From Bailinhaonella thermotolerans (GTDB lineage Bacteria; Actinomycetota; Actinomycetes; Streptosporangiales; Streptosporangiaceae): a stretch of DNA of 64,000 bases. The stretch lies in NCBI RefSeq assembly GCF_003594875.1, contig NZ_QZEY01000010.1:62001-126000 (forward strand), given 5' to 3'. The position numbers and the translations under genes were made by a program. Of the stretch, positions 43,527 through 53,500 are shown piece by piece. The notes beneath the pieces were generated by a model that did no database searches, was not told the origin of the DNA, and worked only from the letters and a program-made list of their open reading frames with translations. Each line of letters opens with the position of its first letter. The stretch's first letter is position 1.

Positions 43527-46500
43527 GTGGGCATCGTCATCATCAAGCGTCCCGAACGCCGCACTCCGCCCGCGCCTCCGCGCGGCGAGATCCTGCTGGA
43601 GGCCCCGCCGGAGATCCCCGAGGTCTCCTCGCCGGGCTTCCAGCAGATCCTGATGTACCTGCCGATGCTGGCCGGCGCGGCGGCGATGGCGCTGATGTTC
43701 ACCACGGGCGGCGCGAGCAACCCGATCATGTACGTGTCCAGCGGCCTGTTCGCCGTGTCCATGCTGGGCATGTCGCTCACCCAGCTCGGGCGGGGCGCGG
43801 GCGAGCGGAAGTACCGGCTCAACGGGCTGCGGCGCGACTACTTCCGCTACCTCGCGCAGATCCGCAAGCGGGCCCGGCGGGCCGCGCACCAGCAGCGGGA
43901 GGCGCTCCAGTGGGGCGGGCCGCCGCCGGACTCGCTGTGGAGCCTGGCGATGGGCCCGCGGCTGTGGGAGCGCCGCTCCCGGGACGAGGACTTCGTCCAG
44001 GTGCGGGTCGGCACCGGGGTGCAGCGCCTGGCCGTACAGCTCGTGCCGCCGGAGTCCCGGCCCATCGAGGACCTGGACGCGATGTCGGCCGGGGCGCTGC
44101 GCCGGTTCGTCCGCGCGCACTCGACCGTGCCGGACCTGCCGGTCGCCGTCGCCCTCCACGCGTTCGCCCGGATCCTGCCCAAGGGCGACCCCGAGGCCGT
44201 GCGCGGGCTGGTCCGCGCCATGATCGCCCAGCTCGTCACCTTCCACGCCCCCGACGACCTGCGCGTCGTCGTGTGCGCCAGCAGCGTGCTCATGCCGCAG
44301 TGGGACTGGGTGAAGTGGCTGCCGCACGCCCAGCACCCCGACGAGCAGGACGCCGCGGGCCCGGTCCGGCTGATGGCCCAGTCGCTGGGCGAGCTGGAGG
44401 CGCTGCTCGGGCCCGGCCTGAAGGACCGTCCCCGGTTCAAGCCCGGCAACTCCACGCACGGCCTGCCGTACCACGTGGTGATCATCGACGGCGGGCACGT
44501 GCCGCAGGACTCCCAGCTCGGCGCGGACGCGATCGAGGGCGTGACCGTGATCGACATCAGCGGCGGGGCCGCGGTCGTCGAGGAACGGCTGACGCTGCGG
44601 CTCTTCGTCACCGATGAGCGCTTCGCGATGATCAAGCTCGACCACGCGGGCCGGGAGCTGCACTCCAACCTCGGGCGCGCGGACCGGCTCGGCTACCTGC
44701 AGGCGGAGGGCCTGGCCCGGCAGCTCGCGCCGCTGCGCCTGTCCATCTCCTCGGGCGGGGAGACCCAGGACGTCCTGGAGAGCAACACCACGCTCACCGA
44801 CCTGCTCGGCGTGGGCGACGCCCGGGCGATCGACCCGGCGACCGTCTGGCGGCCCCGAGCCTCCCGCAACCGGCTGCGCGTGCCCATCGGGCTCGGCGCG
44901 GACGGCCGCGTCGTCGAGCTCGACATCAAGGAGTCGGCCCAGGGCGGGATGGGCCCGCACGGGCTGGTCATCGGCGCGACCGGCTCCGGCAAGAGCGAGC
45001 TGCTGCGCACGCTCGTCCTCGGCCTGGCGATCACGCACTCCTCGGAGATCCTCAACTTCGTGCTCGTGGACTTCAAGGGCGGCGCGACGTTCCTCGGCCT
45101 GGAGTCGCTGCCGCACGTCTCGGCCGTGATCACCAACCTGGAGGACGAGCTGCCGCTCGTGGACCGCATGTACGACGCGCTCCACGGCGAGATGGTCCGC
45201 CGCCAGGAACTGCTGCGCGCCGCCGGGAACTACGCCTCCCTGCGCGACTACGAGCGGGCCCGCGAGCAGGGCGTCGCCCTCGACCCGCTGCCCACCCTGT
45301 TCGTCGTGCTCGACGAGTTCAGCGAGCTGCTGTCGGCCAAGCCGGAGTTCGCCGAGCTGTTCGTGATGATGGGCCGGCTCGGCCGGTCGCTGGGCGTGCA
45401 CCTGCTGCTGGCCTCCCAGCGGCTGGAGGAGGGGAAGCTGCGCGGCCTCGACACCCACCTGTCGTACCGGATCGGCCTGCGGACGTTCTCGGCCATGGAG
45501 AGCCGGACCGTCCTCGGCGTCGCCGACGCCTACGAGCTGCCCACCGCCCCCGGCAACGGGTACCTCAAGTTCGACACCACCGGCATGACCCGCTTCAAGG
45601 CCGCCTACGTCTCCGGCCCCTACCAGGAGACGCAGACCCGGGACACCTCGACCCGGCGCGACCGCCGCCAGGTCGTGCCGTACGGCCCCGCGTACGTCCC
45701 GCTGCCCGAGGAACCCCGGGAGGCGGTGACCGAGACGCCCGAGGCCGAGACCACCTCGGCCGTCGCCGGGCAGGAGAGCCTGCTCGACGTCGTCGTGCGG
45801 CGGCTCGCGCGGAAGGGCCCGCCCGCCCGGCGCATCTGGCTGCCGCCGCTGGCCGAGCCGCCCACCCTCGACGACCTGCTGCCGCCGCTCGGGCCCGCGC
45901 CCGGGCTGGGCCTCACCACCCCGGGCTGGGACGGGCGCGGCAAGCTCTTCACCGTCGTCGGCGTCGTGGACAAGCCCTTCGAGCAGCGGCGCGACCCCTA
46001 CTGGGTGGACCTGTCCGGCTCGGCCGGGCACGTCGGCGTGGTCGGCGGCCCGCAGACCGGCAAGAGCACCCTCATCCGCACGGTCATCGCCGGGCTCGCC
46101 CTCCTGCACACCCCGCGCGAGGTGCAGTTCTACTGCCTGGACTTCGGCGGCGGGTCGCTGGCCGCGCTGGAGGGGCTGCCGCACGTCGGCGGCGTCGCCA
46201 ACCGCCTGGACGGCGACCGCATCCGCCGTACGGTGGCCGAGGTGACGACGCTGCTCGCCGAGCGGGAGCGCGCGTTCGCCGAGCAGGGCATCGACTCGAT
46301 CGTGACCTACCGGCGGCGGCTCGCGGAGGGCACGATCGCGGGCGACCCCTTCGGCGACGTGTTCCTCGTCGTGGACGGCTGGCTCACGGTCCGCCAGGAC
46401 CACGAGAACCTGGAGGCCACGATCACCGACCTGGCCGTGCGCGGGCTCGGGTACGGCATCCACGTGATCATCTCGACCGGCAAGTGGTCGGAGTTCCGGC

Positions 46501-47507
46501 CCGGCATCCGCGACCTCTTCGGCACCCGGCTCGAACTGCGCCTCGGCGACGCCTACGAGTCCGAGGTCAACCGCAAGGCCGCCGCCGCCGTGCCCGAGGG
46601 GGTGCCCGGGCGCGGCCTCACCCGCGACGGCCTGCACTTCCTGGCCGCCCTGCCCCGGCTCGACGCCGTACGGTCCGCCGCCGACCTCGCGGACGGGGTG
46701 CGCGGGCTCGTCGAGGCCGTCTCCGGCGCGTGGACCGGCCCGGCCGCGCCGCCGGTGCGGCTGCTGCCCGCCGTGCTGCCCGCCGCGGCGCTGCCCGGCC
46801 CCGCGGAGACGGGCCGGCGGGTCCCGATCGGTATCGACGAGGTGGCGCTCGCGCCGGTGTACGCCGACTTCGAGGGCGACCCGCACCTGTTCGTCACCGG
46901 CGACACCGAGAGCGGCAAGTCGAACCTGCTGCGCCTCGTCTCCGAGGGGATCGCGGCGCGGCACACGCCGGTCGAGGCCCGGCTCGTCGTCGTGGACTAC
47001 CGGCGCTCCCTGCTGGACGCGGCGTACACCGAGCACCGCATCGGCTACGCCGCCTCCCAGTCCGCGGCGGAGAGCCTGATGAAGGACATCCGGGGCGCGC
47101 TGCTCGAACGGCTCCCGCCCGCGGACCTGACCCCCGACCAGCTCCGCTCCCGGAGCTGGTGGCAGGGCGCGGACCTGTACATCGTCGTGGACGACTACGA
47201 CCTGGTCGCGACCGCGCAGAACCCGCTCCAGCCGATCGTGGACCTGATCCCCCAGGCCCGCGACATCGGCCTGCACCTGGTGCTGGCGCGGGCCATGGGC
47301 GGCGTCGGCCGCGCGATGTACGACCCGGTGATCCAGCGTCTCAAGGACACGGCCACGCCCGCCCTGATCATGTCCGGCAGCAAGGACGAGGGCGCGCTCT
47401 TCGGCAACGTCCGGGCGACCCCGCTGCCGCCGGGACGGGCCAACTTCGTGGACCGGCGGTACGGCGTGCGCCTCGTCCAGACCGCGCTCCTCCCCGAGGA
47501 AGGTTGA
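43527..47507 (+). CDS. eccC: Type VII secretion ATPase EccC (FtsK/SpoIIIE)
   Basis: The motor of the T7SS, 1326 aa. Two N-terminal membrane helices (about 44-82) are followed by a linker domain and three FtsK/SpoIIIE ATPase domains with P-loops GATGSGKS (483-490), GGPQTGKS (840-847) and GDTESGKS (1125-1132). Domain 1 keeps the Walker B VVLDEF (Glu597). Domains 2 and 3 read VVDGWL and VVDDYD, lacking the catalytic Glu, as in other EccC proteins where domain 1 drives transport and the others bind substrate. It is a single-chain EccC rather than split Ca/Cb. The GTG at 43527 follows GGAAGGGG. It is first in a gene run to 50322. Confidence 0.96.
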   Translation: MGIVIIKRPERRTPPAPPRGEILLEAPPEIPEVSSPGFQQILMYLPMLAGAAAMALMFTTGGASNPIMYVSSGLFAVSMLGMSLTQLGRGAGERKYRLNGLRRDYFRYLAQIRKRARRAAHQQREALQWGGPPPDSLWSLAMGPRLWERRSRDEDFVQVRVGTGVQRLAVQLVPPESRPIEDLDAMSAGALRRFVRAHSTVPDLPVAVALHAFARILPKGDPEAVRGLVRAMIAQLVTFHAPDDLRVVVCASSVLMPQWDWVKWLPHAQHPDEQDAAGPVRLMAQSLGELEALLGPGLKDRPRFKPGNSTHGLPYHVVIIDGGHVPQDSQLGADAIEGVTVIDISGGAAVVEERLTLRLFVTDERFAMIKLDHAGRELHSNLGRADRLGYLQAEGLARQLAPLRLSISSGGETQDVLESNTTLTDLLGVGDARAIDPATVWRPRASRNRLRVPIGLGADGRVVELDIKESAQGGMGPHGLVIGATGSGKSELLRTLVLGLAITHSSEILNFVLVDFKGGATFLGLESLPHVSAVITNLEDELPLVDRMYDALHGEMVRRQELLRAAGNYASLRDYERAREQGVALDPLPTLFVVLDEFSELLSAKPEFAELFVMMGRLGRSLGVHLLLASQRLEEGKLRGLDTHLSYRIGLRTFSAMESRTVLGVADAYELPTAPGNGYLKFDTTGMTRFKAAYVSGPYQETQTRDTSTRRDRRQVVPYGPAYVPLPEEPREAVTETPEAETTSAVAGQESLLDVVVRRLARKGPPARRIWLPPLAEPPTLDDLLPPLGPAPGLGLTTPGWDGRGKLFTVVGVVDKPFEQRRDPYWVDLSGSAGHVGVVGGPQTGKSTLIRTVIAGLALLHTPREVQFYCLDFGGGSLAALEGLPHVGGVANRLDGDRIRRTVAEVTTLLAERERAFAEQGIDSIVTYRRRLAEGTIAGDPFGDVFLVVDGWLTVRQDHENLEATITDLAVRGLGYGIHVIISTGKWSEFRPGIRDLFGTRLELRLGDAYESEVNRKAAAAVPEGVPGRGLTRDGLHFLAALPRLDAVRSAADLADGVRGLVEAVSGAWTGPAAPPVRLLPAVLPAAALPGPAETGRRVPIGIDEVALAPVYADFEGDPHLFVTGDTESGKSNLLRLVSEGIAARHTPVEARLVVVDYRRSLLDAAYTEHRIGYAASQSAAESLMKDIRGALLERLPPADLTPDQLRSRSWWQGADLYIVVDDYDLVATAQNPLQPIVDLIPQARDIGLHLVLARAMGGVGRAMYDPVIQRLKDTATPALIMSGSKDEGALFGNVRATPLPPGRANFVDRRYGVRLVQTALLPEEG

Positions 47508-47677
47508 TCGGCTGACGTTCGCCCGCCCGTAACCTCCCGCTCTGGACGAGTGTGCCCTCGCGCCGCTACGGTCAAGATCGTCTGGCCGGCGTCCGCGGCC
47601 GGGGCGCAGCATGCCCGGACGCCGACAGGAGGTAGCTGCCCGCGCCCCGGCAACGCCGTACACGCGCAGGGGGAGCC

Positions 47678-48217
47678 TTGACCACACCACCGCAAGCGCC
47701 CGACGCCCCGGGGGCGACCCCGCCCCCGAGCTCGGTGACCCCGTATCCGTCGGGTACGGGGAGGCCCCAGGCGACCTCGGGCCCGTCCGGGTCCCCGAGC
47801 CCGCCGGGAACCCCGAGCCCGTCCGCCTCGGCGCCGCCGCCGGGCACGCAGCCGGACGGGACCGCCCCGCCCGGCTCGGACCGGCCGAGCCTCGACGTGG
47901 CGACCAGCCACCTGCGCACGTTCGCCGGGCACTTCTCCGACTCCGGCGAGGCGCTGGAGAAGCTGACCACGCTGGCCTTCCACGACGTGCACATCGGCGT
48001 GCCGCTCGTGCTCATGTCGCTCGGCTACACCGGCAGGTTCAACGAGCTGTCGCACGACTGGAGCCTGGCCAACAAGGTCCTCACCAAGAACCTCAAGTCG
48101 GACGGCGAGCGCCTGCACAACGTGGCCACGCTGTACGACGACGCCCACACGACGACGGCGGCGCAGGCCCAGAGGCTCAAGTCCTACCTGGACAACGCGC
48201 CGCGGGGATCGCGTTGA
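47678..48217 (+). CDS. Small helical WXG100-like protein with Pro-rich N-terminus
   Basis: A 179-aa protein. Residues 1-68 are Pro/Ser/Gly/Thr-rich and disordered. Residues 70-175 are helical, resembling a WXG100 hairpin, with GYTGRFNELSHDWSLANKVL near the turn but no strict WXG. The TTG start at 47678 follows GGGGGAG at 4 bases. It is followed by the membrane WXG protein and two YbaB-like genes. Proteins of the same kind precede the membrane WXG proteins at 39229 and 57407. The likely role is substrate or adaptor of the T7SS. No named family recognised. Confidence 0.7.
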   Translation: MTTPPQAPDAPGATPPPSSVTPYPSGTGRPQATSGPSGSPSPPGTPSPSASAPPPGTQPDGTAPPGSDRPSLDVATSHLRTFAGHFSDSGEALEKLTTLAFHDVHIGVPLVLMSLGYTGRFNELSHDWSLANKVLTKNLKSDGERLHNVATLYDDAHTTTAAQAQRLKSYLDNAPRGSR

Positions 48218-48218
48218 C

Positions 48219-48242
48219 CGTACGGCCGCCGGCGGCCGTACG
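48219..48242. terminator. Perfect 24-base palindrome between T7SS genes
   Basis: CGTACGGCCGCC followed directly by its complement GGCGGCCGTACG, starting 2 bases after the stop of the 47678 gene. A loopless palindrome folds poorly at its centre but could still attenuate transcription into the 48264 gene or act as a protein site. Confidence 0.45.
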
Positions 48243-48263
48243 CCGGGCGAATGGAGACGAGAG

Positions 48264-49580
48264 ATGAGCGACCCCTCGAACCGGCCGGACCCCGCCCAGG
48301 GCTCCGGCGCCCCGACCGGCGGCACGCCCGCGGGCGGCACCCCTGCGGGAGGGACCCCTGCGGGAGGGACCCCCGCGGGAGGGACCCCCGCGGGCAACAC
48401 GCCCGCGGGGAACACCCCGCCGAGCGGCACGCCCGCCGGAGGGACGCCCTCGGGGAACACCCCGCCGAGCGGGACACCCGCCGGTGGGACGCCCTCGGGG
48501 GGCACTCCGGCGGGCGGCACGCCCCCGGCGAGCACCCCGCCGAGCGGGACCCCTGCCGGAGGGACCCCGGCGACGGGCACCCCGGCGACCGGCGCCCCCG
48601 CGGGCGGGACCCCGGCAGGGGGCACTCCGGCGACCGGCGCCCCGGCGACGGGCACCCCGGCGTCCGGCACGCCTTCCGGCGGCACGCCTGCGACCGGTAC
48701 GCCATCGGCCGGGACGCCCGCGGGTGGGACGCCTGCGGGCGGCGGCGCGGCGCGCGGAGGCCCGCACCCCGGCGGGAGCGCGTCCTCGCGGGCGGTGGCC
48801 GCGTGGTTCCAGGACCTGCTGGGCGTGATCAAGCCCGCCCGGGACCGCACGCGCGAGGGCATGATCCTCAGCGGCGCGGGCCGCGCGCTCCTGGCCATCG
48901 ACCTGCTCGCCTTCCTCAACCTCGGCGACCCCTGGATCTTCATGGAGCGCCGGGACGACTGGAAGGCGAAGGCGGCCGAGCTGGAGGCCAAGCGCAGCAA
49001 CCTCTGGAACTCCTTCTTCACCGCCGACTTCTACCCGAACTGGCAGGGCGGGGCCAGGGACGCCCTGGAGACCCACCTGCGGTTCAACGTGAACGGGCTC
49101 TTCGCCGGCCTGAAGAAGGGCTCCACCGGCATGAGCGAGTCGATGCAGGGCCTGAACAAGGAGATCGTCGAGTACGACTTCTCGGTGGCCGCCCTGTACC
49201 TCGGCTCGGCCGCGATCTTCAACGAGCTCGTGAGCCTGAGCCGGACGCATCCGCTCGGGCGGGGCAAGCTCCTGGCGCAGGCGCTCGCCGTCGGCGGCGT
49301 GTTCGCGAACACGATCAAGCAGTTCTACGACGTGGTCGCCTCCGCCCAGGGGGACCTGAACAAGCACCAGCTCAACTTCAACGATCTGCGGGCCTCGTTC
49401 TTCGTGGACGGGGACACCTCAAAGCCCCGCAACCTGTCCATGTCGCCGCAGGTCGACCACGAGGGCAACGTCCGCAACCCCGAGTTCTGGCGGCATTCGA
49501 CGGGCGGCGTCCCGGCCGCCCCGCCCAAGAACGTCGCCCCCGATCCCGATGAGGACTGGGAGCGGGTGAACGGCCGATGA
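48264..49580 (+). CDS. WXG100-like membrane protein with GGTPA repeat tail
   Basis: A 438-aa probable surface or secreted T7SS component. Residues about 18-163 are an uninterrupted run of some 28 pentapeptides of the form GGTPA/GNTPP/SGTPA, a rigid Pro/Thr/Gly stalk that may be glycosylated. The helical region that follows has a hydrophobic segment near 205-225 and the WXG turn YPNWQGGARDALETHL (Trp260), then a hydrophobic pair near 310-350. The C-terminus ends DPDEDWERVNGR. The repeats are encoded by near-identical 15-base units, so copy number may vary between strains. Its stop overlaps the next YbaB-like gene by 4 bases. Confidence 0.75.
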   Translation: MSDPSNRPDPAQGSGAPTGGTPAGGTPAGGTPAGGTPAGGTPAGNTPAGNTPPSGTPAGGTPSGNTPPSGTPAGGTPSGGTPAGGTPPASTPPSGTPAGGTPATGTPATGAPAGGTPAGGTPATGAPATGTPASGTPSGGTPATGTPSAGTPAGGTPAGGGAARGGPHPGGSASSRAVAAWFQDLLGVIKPARDRTREGMILSGAGRALLAIDLLAFLNLGDPWIFMERRDDWKAKAAELEAKRSNLWNSFFTADFYPNWQGGARDALETHLRFNVNGLFAGLKKGSTGMSESMQGLNKEIVEYDFSVAALYLGSAAIFNELVSLSRTHPLGRGKLLAQALAVGGVFANTIKQFYDVVASAQGDLNKHQLNFNDLRASFFVDGDTSKPRNLSMSPQVDHEGNVRNPEFWRHSTGGVPAAPPKNVAPDPDEDWERVNGR

Positions 49581-49975
49581 GCCGGGACCGGATCGGCGAG
49601 TTCCTGGAGCGGCAGGGCATCGACGGCGACATGGCCCGCCTGATCGACGACGTCCAGCACCGCATCGCCGAGCTCTCCCAGGCCATGGGCGAGATCCAGG
49701 AGCGGGACGTGACCGTCACGAGCGACGACGGCCGGTTCGAGGCCACCGTCGCCGGAGACGGGACGCTCCGCTCGGTCAGGATCGGCCCCAAGGCGATGCG
49801 CGAGCTCGACCACGAGGCGATGGGCCCCGCCCTCGTCGCCGTGATCAACAAGGCCCGGGCGTCCGCGGGCGACCTCTTCGACGAGCTGCTCGCCGAGGCG
49901 ACCGGGGAGCCCCTGCCCGAGCTGTACGTCGCGGAGGAGCCGGGCGGCGACGCCCCGGGAAGGGGGCGGCGGTGA
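49577..49975 (+). CDS. YbaB/EbfC-like protein
   Basis: A 132-aa protein with the YbaB fold: an N-terminal helix (about 20-45), strands in DVTVTSDDGRFEATVAGDGT and LRSVRIGPKAMRELDHEAMG, and C-terminal helices. This matches the YbaB/EbfC pattern in which a three-strand sheet carries the helical tweezers. ATGA overlap couples it to the membrane WXG gene upstream, and its stop region overlaps the next YbaB-like gene (GTGA). It is probably a cytoplasmic chaperone or nucleoid-type partner dedicated to the T7SS substrates encoded beside it. Confidence 0.82.
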   Translation: MSRDRIGEFLERQGIDGDMARLIDDVQHRIAELSQAMGEIQERDVTVTSDDGRFEATVAGDGTLRSVRIGPKAMRELDHEAMGPALVAVINKARASAGDLFDELLAEATGEPLPELYVAEEPGGDAPGRGRR

Positions 49976-50322
49976 CCGAGGAGGAGGAGCTGTGGGCCCG
50001 CCTCGACGCCATGGCCAGGGCCGCGCGCGACTTCGAGGAGCGCGTCGGCGAGTGGGGCGCGAGCGAGTTCACCGGCACGGCCGACGAGGGCCGGATCGTG
50101 GCGACCGTCAACGCGATGGGCGTCCTGCTCCGGCTCGACGTCCACGTGCTCAGCAAGCGCCGCCTGGACGGCGTCCGGCTCGGTGACGCCGTGGTGGAGG
50201 CGGTCAACGCCGCCGAGGCCGCGGCCGACGAGGCCAGGCGCGCGATGACGCACGCCTTCCGCCCGGGCGGGACCAGCCTGGGCGAGCTGCTGGGCGAGCC
50301 GGAGCCCGACCGCTACGCCTGA
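49972..50322 (+). CDS. YbaB/EbfC-like protein, second of a tandem pair
   Basis: A 116-aa protein. The N-terminal helix (about 3-33) precedes strands EFTGTADEGRIVATVNAMGV and LLRLDVHVLSKRRLDGVR, then a C-terminal helix, again the YbaB pattern. The GTG start at 49972 overlaps the upstream stop by 4 bases. Being directly coupled to another YbaB-like gene suggests a heterodimer. The operon ends here before a very strong hairpin. Confidence 0.8.
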   Translation: MTEEEELWARLDAMARAARDFEERVGEWGASEFTGTADEGRIVATVNAMGVLLRLDVHVLSKRRLDGVRLGDAVVEAVNAAEAAADEARRAMTHAFRPGGTSLGELLGEPEPDRYA

Positions 50323-50428
50323 CCCGCCGGCCCGCCGGCCCGCCGGCCCGTGCCGCCGCGCCGTACGGCGCACGGGCCGTACGGCGCACGCGCGGCGGGC
50401 CGTACGGCGATCGCTCGGCGCCGGCCGT

Positions 50429-50480
50429 ACGACGAGGCCCGGGCCCACCGTGGAGAGACGGTGGGCCCGGGCCTCGTCGT
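50429..50480. terminator. Perfect 23-bp hairpin between convergent operons
   Basis: The arm at 50429-50451 (starts ACGACGAGGCCCGGGCCC) is exactly complementary to 50458-50480 around the loop GGAGAG. With no mismatch in 23 bp it is the strongest hairpin in the window. It sits between the T7SS gene run (plus) and the kinase gene (minus). No U-tract follows, typical for actinomycetes. Confidence 0.85.
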
Positions 50481-50531
50481 GTGGGACGGGATCGCCCGGC
50501 CTCCCGCCGGAGCGGGGGCCGGGCGCGGGGA

Positions 50532-53500
50532 TCAGCCGCAGTTGGCGAAGGGGGCGCTGGTGCTGCCGCCGGTGCCGCCGCCGGAGAACCGCACGCACTT
50601 GCCCTTGGCGTAGCTGTAGACGGGGCCCGCGTAGTACTCGAACGAGCCGTCGTCACGCTGGGAGCCGGAGCCCTGGACCTCCAGCACGGCCCAGACGCGG
50701 GTGCGCTTGCCGACGTCCACGGTCTTCATCGTGACCACGCAGTTCTTGCCGGTGCTGCTGTTGTAGAGCTGGTAGGTCGTGCCGCCGGAGAAGGAGCCCG
50801 ACCGCTGGACGTAGTAGCCGGAGCCGCACACGCCGGTGGCGGTGTAGGGGTTCTTCACCTGCGTGGGCGCCTTGGGCGCGGGGGGCTTGGGCGTCGGCTT
50901 CGGCGTGGGCTTCGGGGTCGGCTTGGGCGTCGGCTTGGGCGTCGGCTTCGGCGTGGGCTTGGGCGTCGGCCTGGGCTCCGGCTTCTGGGTCGGCTGGGGG
51001 TCGGGCCGCTGTGTCGGCTCGGGGTCCGGCTTCCGCGTGGGCTCGGGCTTCTGGCTCTCCTCGGGCTTCTGCGTCGGCTCGGGCTTGTCCGAGGGCTTGG
51101 GCTGCTCCGTGGGCTTGGGCTGCTCGGTGGGCGCGGGGGACGGAACGGCGGGCTGCGTGTTCGGCGGCAGCGTCGGCGGCGTGTTCACGGGCTGCTCGAC
51201 CGCCGGGGCCGTCAGGGTCGGGAACGCGCCGGGCGGCGGCGTCGGTTCCCCGGGCACGAGGCCGTTCGGGTCCACGGGCGCGGTGTTCCACGGCACCGTG
51301 ACACCGGGCGCGGTCGGGTCGGTCAGCGGCGGCTGCCCGCCGCCCTCCTCCGGCAGCGCGCCCTGCGCCGCCGCCTTGGAGGCGCTTCCCGAGGACGAGG
51401 TGAAGGATGCGCCGGCGTAGTGCCCGGCCACCCAGATCCCCGTCCCCGACAGCACCAGGACCACGATCAGCGCGGCGTACAGGCCCACCGGCACCCGGGG
51501 CCGCCGCTTCTCGCCCTGCGCCGGGTGAGGAGCCGGGAGAACCCGTCCGTCCCGTCCCGTGCGCACCGGCCCCCCGGCCGGCAGCGGCGGCGGTCCCCAG
51601 GCGGGCGCCGGGCCCGCCCCGGGCCCACCGGGACCACCGGGCCCACCTGGCCCCGCGGGCGCGCCGGGCGGCAGTGCCCCGGCGGGATACCCCGCGCCGG
51701 GGGTCTGGTGCCACCCCGCGCCCTGGGGGGCGACGACGCCCCCGGGATGCGCGAACGCCTGGCCGCCGTCGGCGGGAGGAGGCCCCCAGCCGGGAGCCGC
51801 GCCGGGCACGCCGGGCATCGCGCCGGGTCCGGCGGCGGCTCCCGGCAGGACCACAGGAGCCTGCCCACCGGGTCCCGGAGGTACGGCGGGGCCGCCCGCG
51901 ACCACGCCCGGCGCGGCGGCGGCGACGCCGAGCGCGGCGGCGGCGACGCCGAGCGCGCCGGCGGTGGCGGCGGGAGCCGGAGAGATCCCCGGCTGGTCTG
52001 CGGGCGCGGGCGCGCCCGAGCCCGCGGGGGCCGTCGCGGGCGCGCTCGGACCGGCGTCCGGGCCTGGCGCGCCGTCGCCCGGGGCGGGCGTGGACGCCGC
52101 GCCCACGACGGCGGGAGCCGGAGGGGCGGGCCGCGCGCCGGAGGCGGAAGCGCCGGGGGAATCGGCGGGCGCGTTCGCCGCGGCGGCGGGAGCCTCTGAG
52201 GCGGGAGCCGGGGAGGCGGCGGCCGCGCCGGGGTCGCCCGCCTGGGCGGGAGCGCCGGCGGAGCGCGACGCGGACCCGGCCTGGGCGGGAGGGGTGCCGG
52301 TCTCGCCGGGCGCCGCGATGACCGGGCCGGTGACGGCGGCGGGCGCGGACGCCTCCTTCGCCTCCCCCTCGGCGGGGGCGGCGGTCGCGCCGTCGCCGGC
52401 GGCGGGCTCGTCCTCGGCGCCGAGGACGGACGGGGCCACGTCGTCGCGGGCGTTCTCGGCGGCGGGGGCGGCGGCCTCGGCGGCGTCCTGCCCGGGCTCG
52501 CCCATCTCGCCCAGCACGGCGGGGACGTCCTCGCCGGGCGTGCCGGAGGTCCCAGCGCCGTCGCGCGCCGCCCGGCCGGTCTCCTTGGCGGGCGCGCTCC
52601 CGGCGTCGTCCGCCGGGTCGTCCTGCGCGCCGATGACGCCGGAGAGGGCCTCGGGCCGGCCGGGCTCCCCTTCGGGGCCACCCGCCGCGCCGGTGGACGG
52701 CACGTCCTTCTCACCCGGTGCGGCCGTCGCGGACACGGCGGGCGTACCCGGGGCAGCCGCCGGGGCCGCGCCCGAAACCGCGCCGGAGACCGGGGCGGAG
52801 GCCGTACCCGGATCCGGGGCGGAGTCCGCGGCGGGAGCGCCGGGGGCCGCGGGCGCGGCCGGGCCCGCGGTGGCGAGGATCCGGCGGACCAGCACGGCGG
52901 AGGGGCGGCGGTCGGGGTCGGGGTCGAGGCAGGCGGTGACGACCTCGCGCAGCGGCTTGGGGAGGGACGCCAGGTCCGGCTGGTAGGCGCGCATCCGGTC
53001 GAGCAGGTCCGGGCCCGGGGCGTACGGCGGGGCGCCCGTGGCGGCGAAGACCATCGAGGCCGCCCAGGCGAACATGTCGGAGGTCGCGCCGTAACCGATG
53101 GTCCCGAGCTGTTCGGGGGCGAGGTACGGCGGCCGCCCGAGGTCCGCGGGCGCGGCCTGGGGGATGCCGAAGAGGGTGAGCAGCGCGTGGTCGGTGACCC
53201 GGGGCCCGTCGGCGGTGAGGATCACGTTCTCGGGAGCGAAGTCGTGGTGGACGATCCCGGCGTGGTGGAGCTGCTTCAGCGCCTTGGCGGTCGCGTCCGC
53301 CAGCCGCAGCAGCTCGTCGCCCGCCAGCGGCCCGTCGGCGGAGACGGCCGCCGCCAGCGTGCGGCCCGCGACGTACTCGCTCACGACGTACGGCCGGTCG
53401 CCCTCCCAGCCCGCGCCGGCCACCGGGACGGCTGCGGTCGCGGGGACGGCCCGCGCGGCGTCCAGGCCGCCGGGGGCGACGACGCGCTCGGCCTCCGGCA

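Noticed and set aside
43485-47690. 1401-codon frame antisense to eccC
   Set aside because: Composition is Arg/Val/His/Gln-rich with no motifs, lying exactly opposite a domain-supported EccC.
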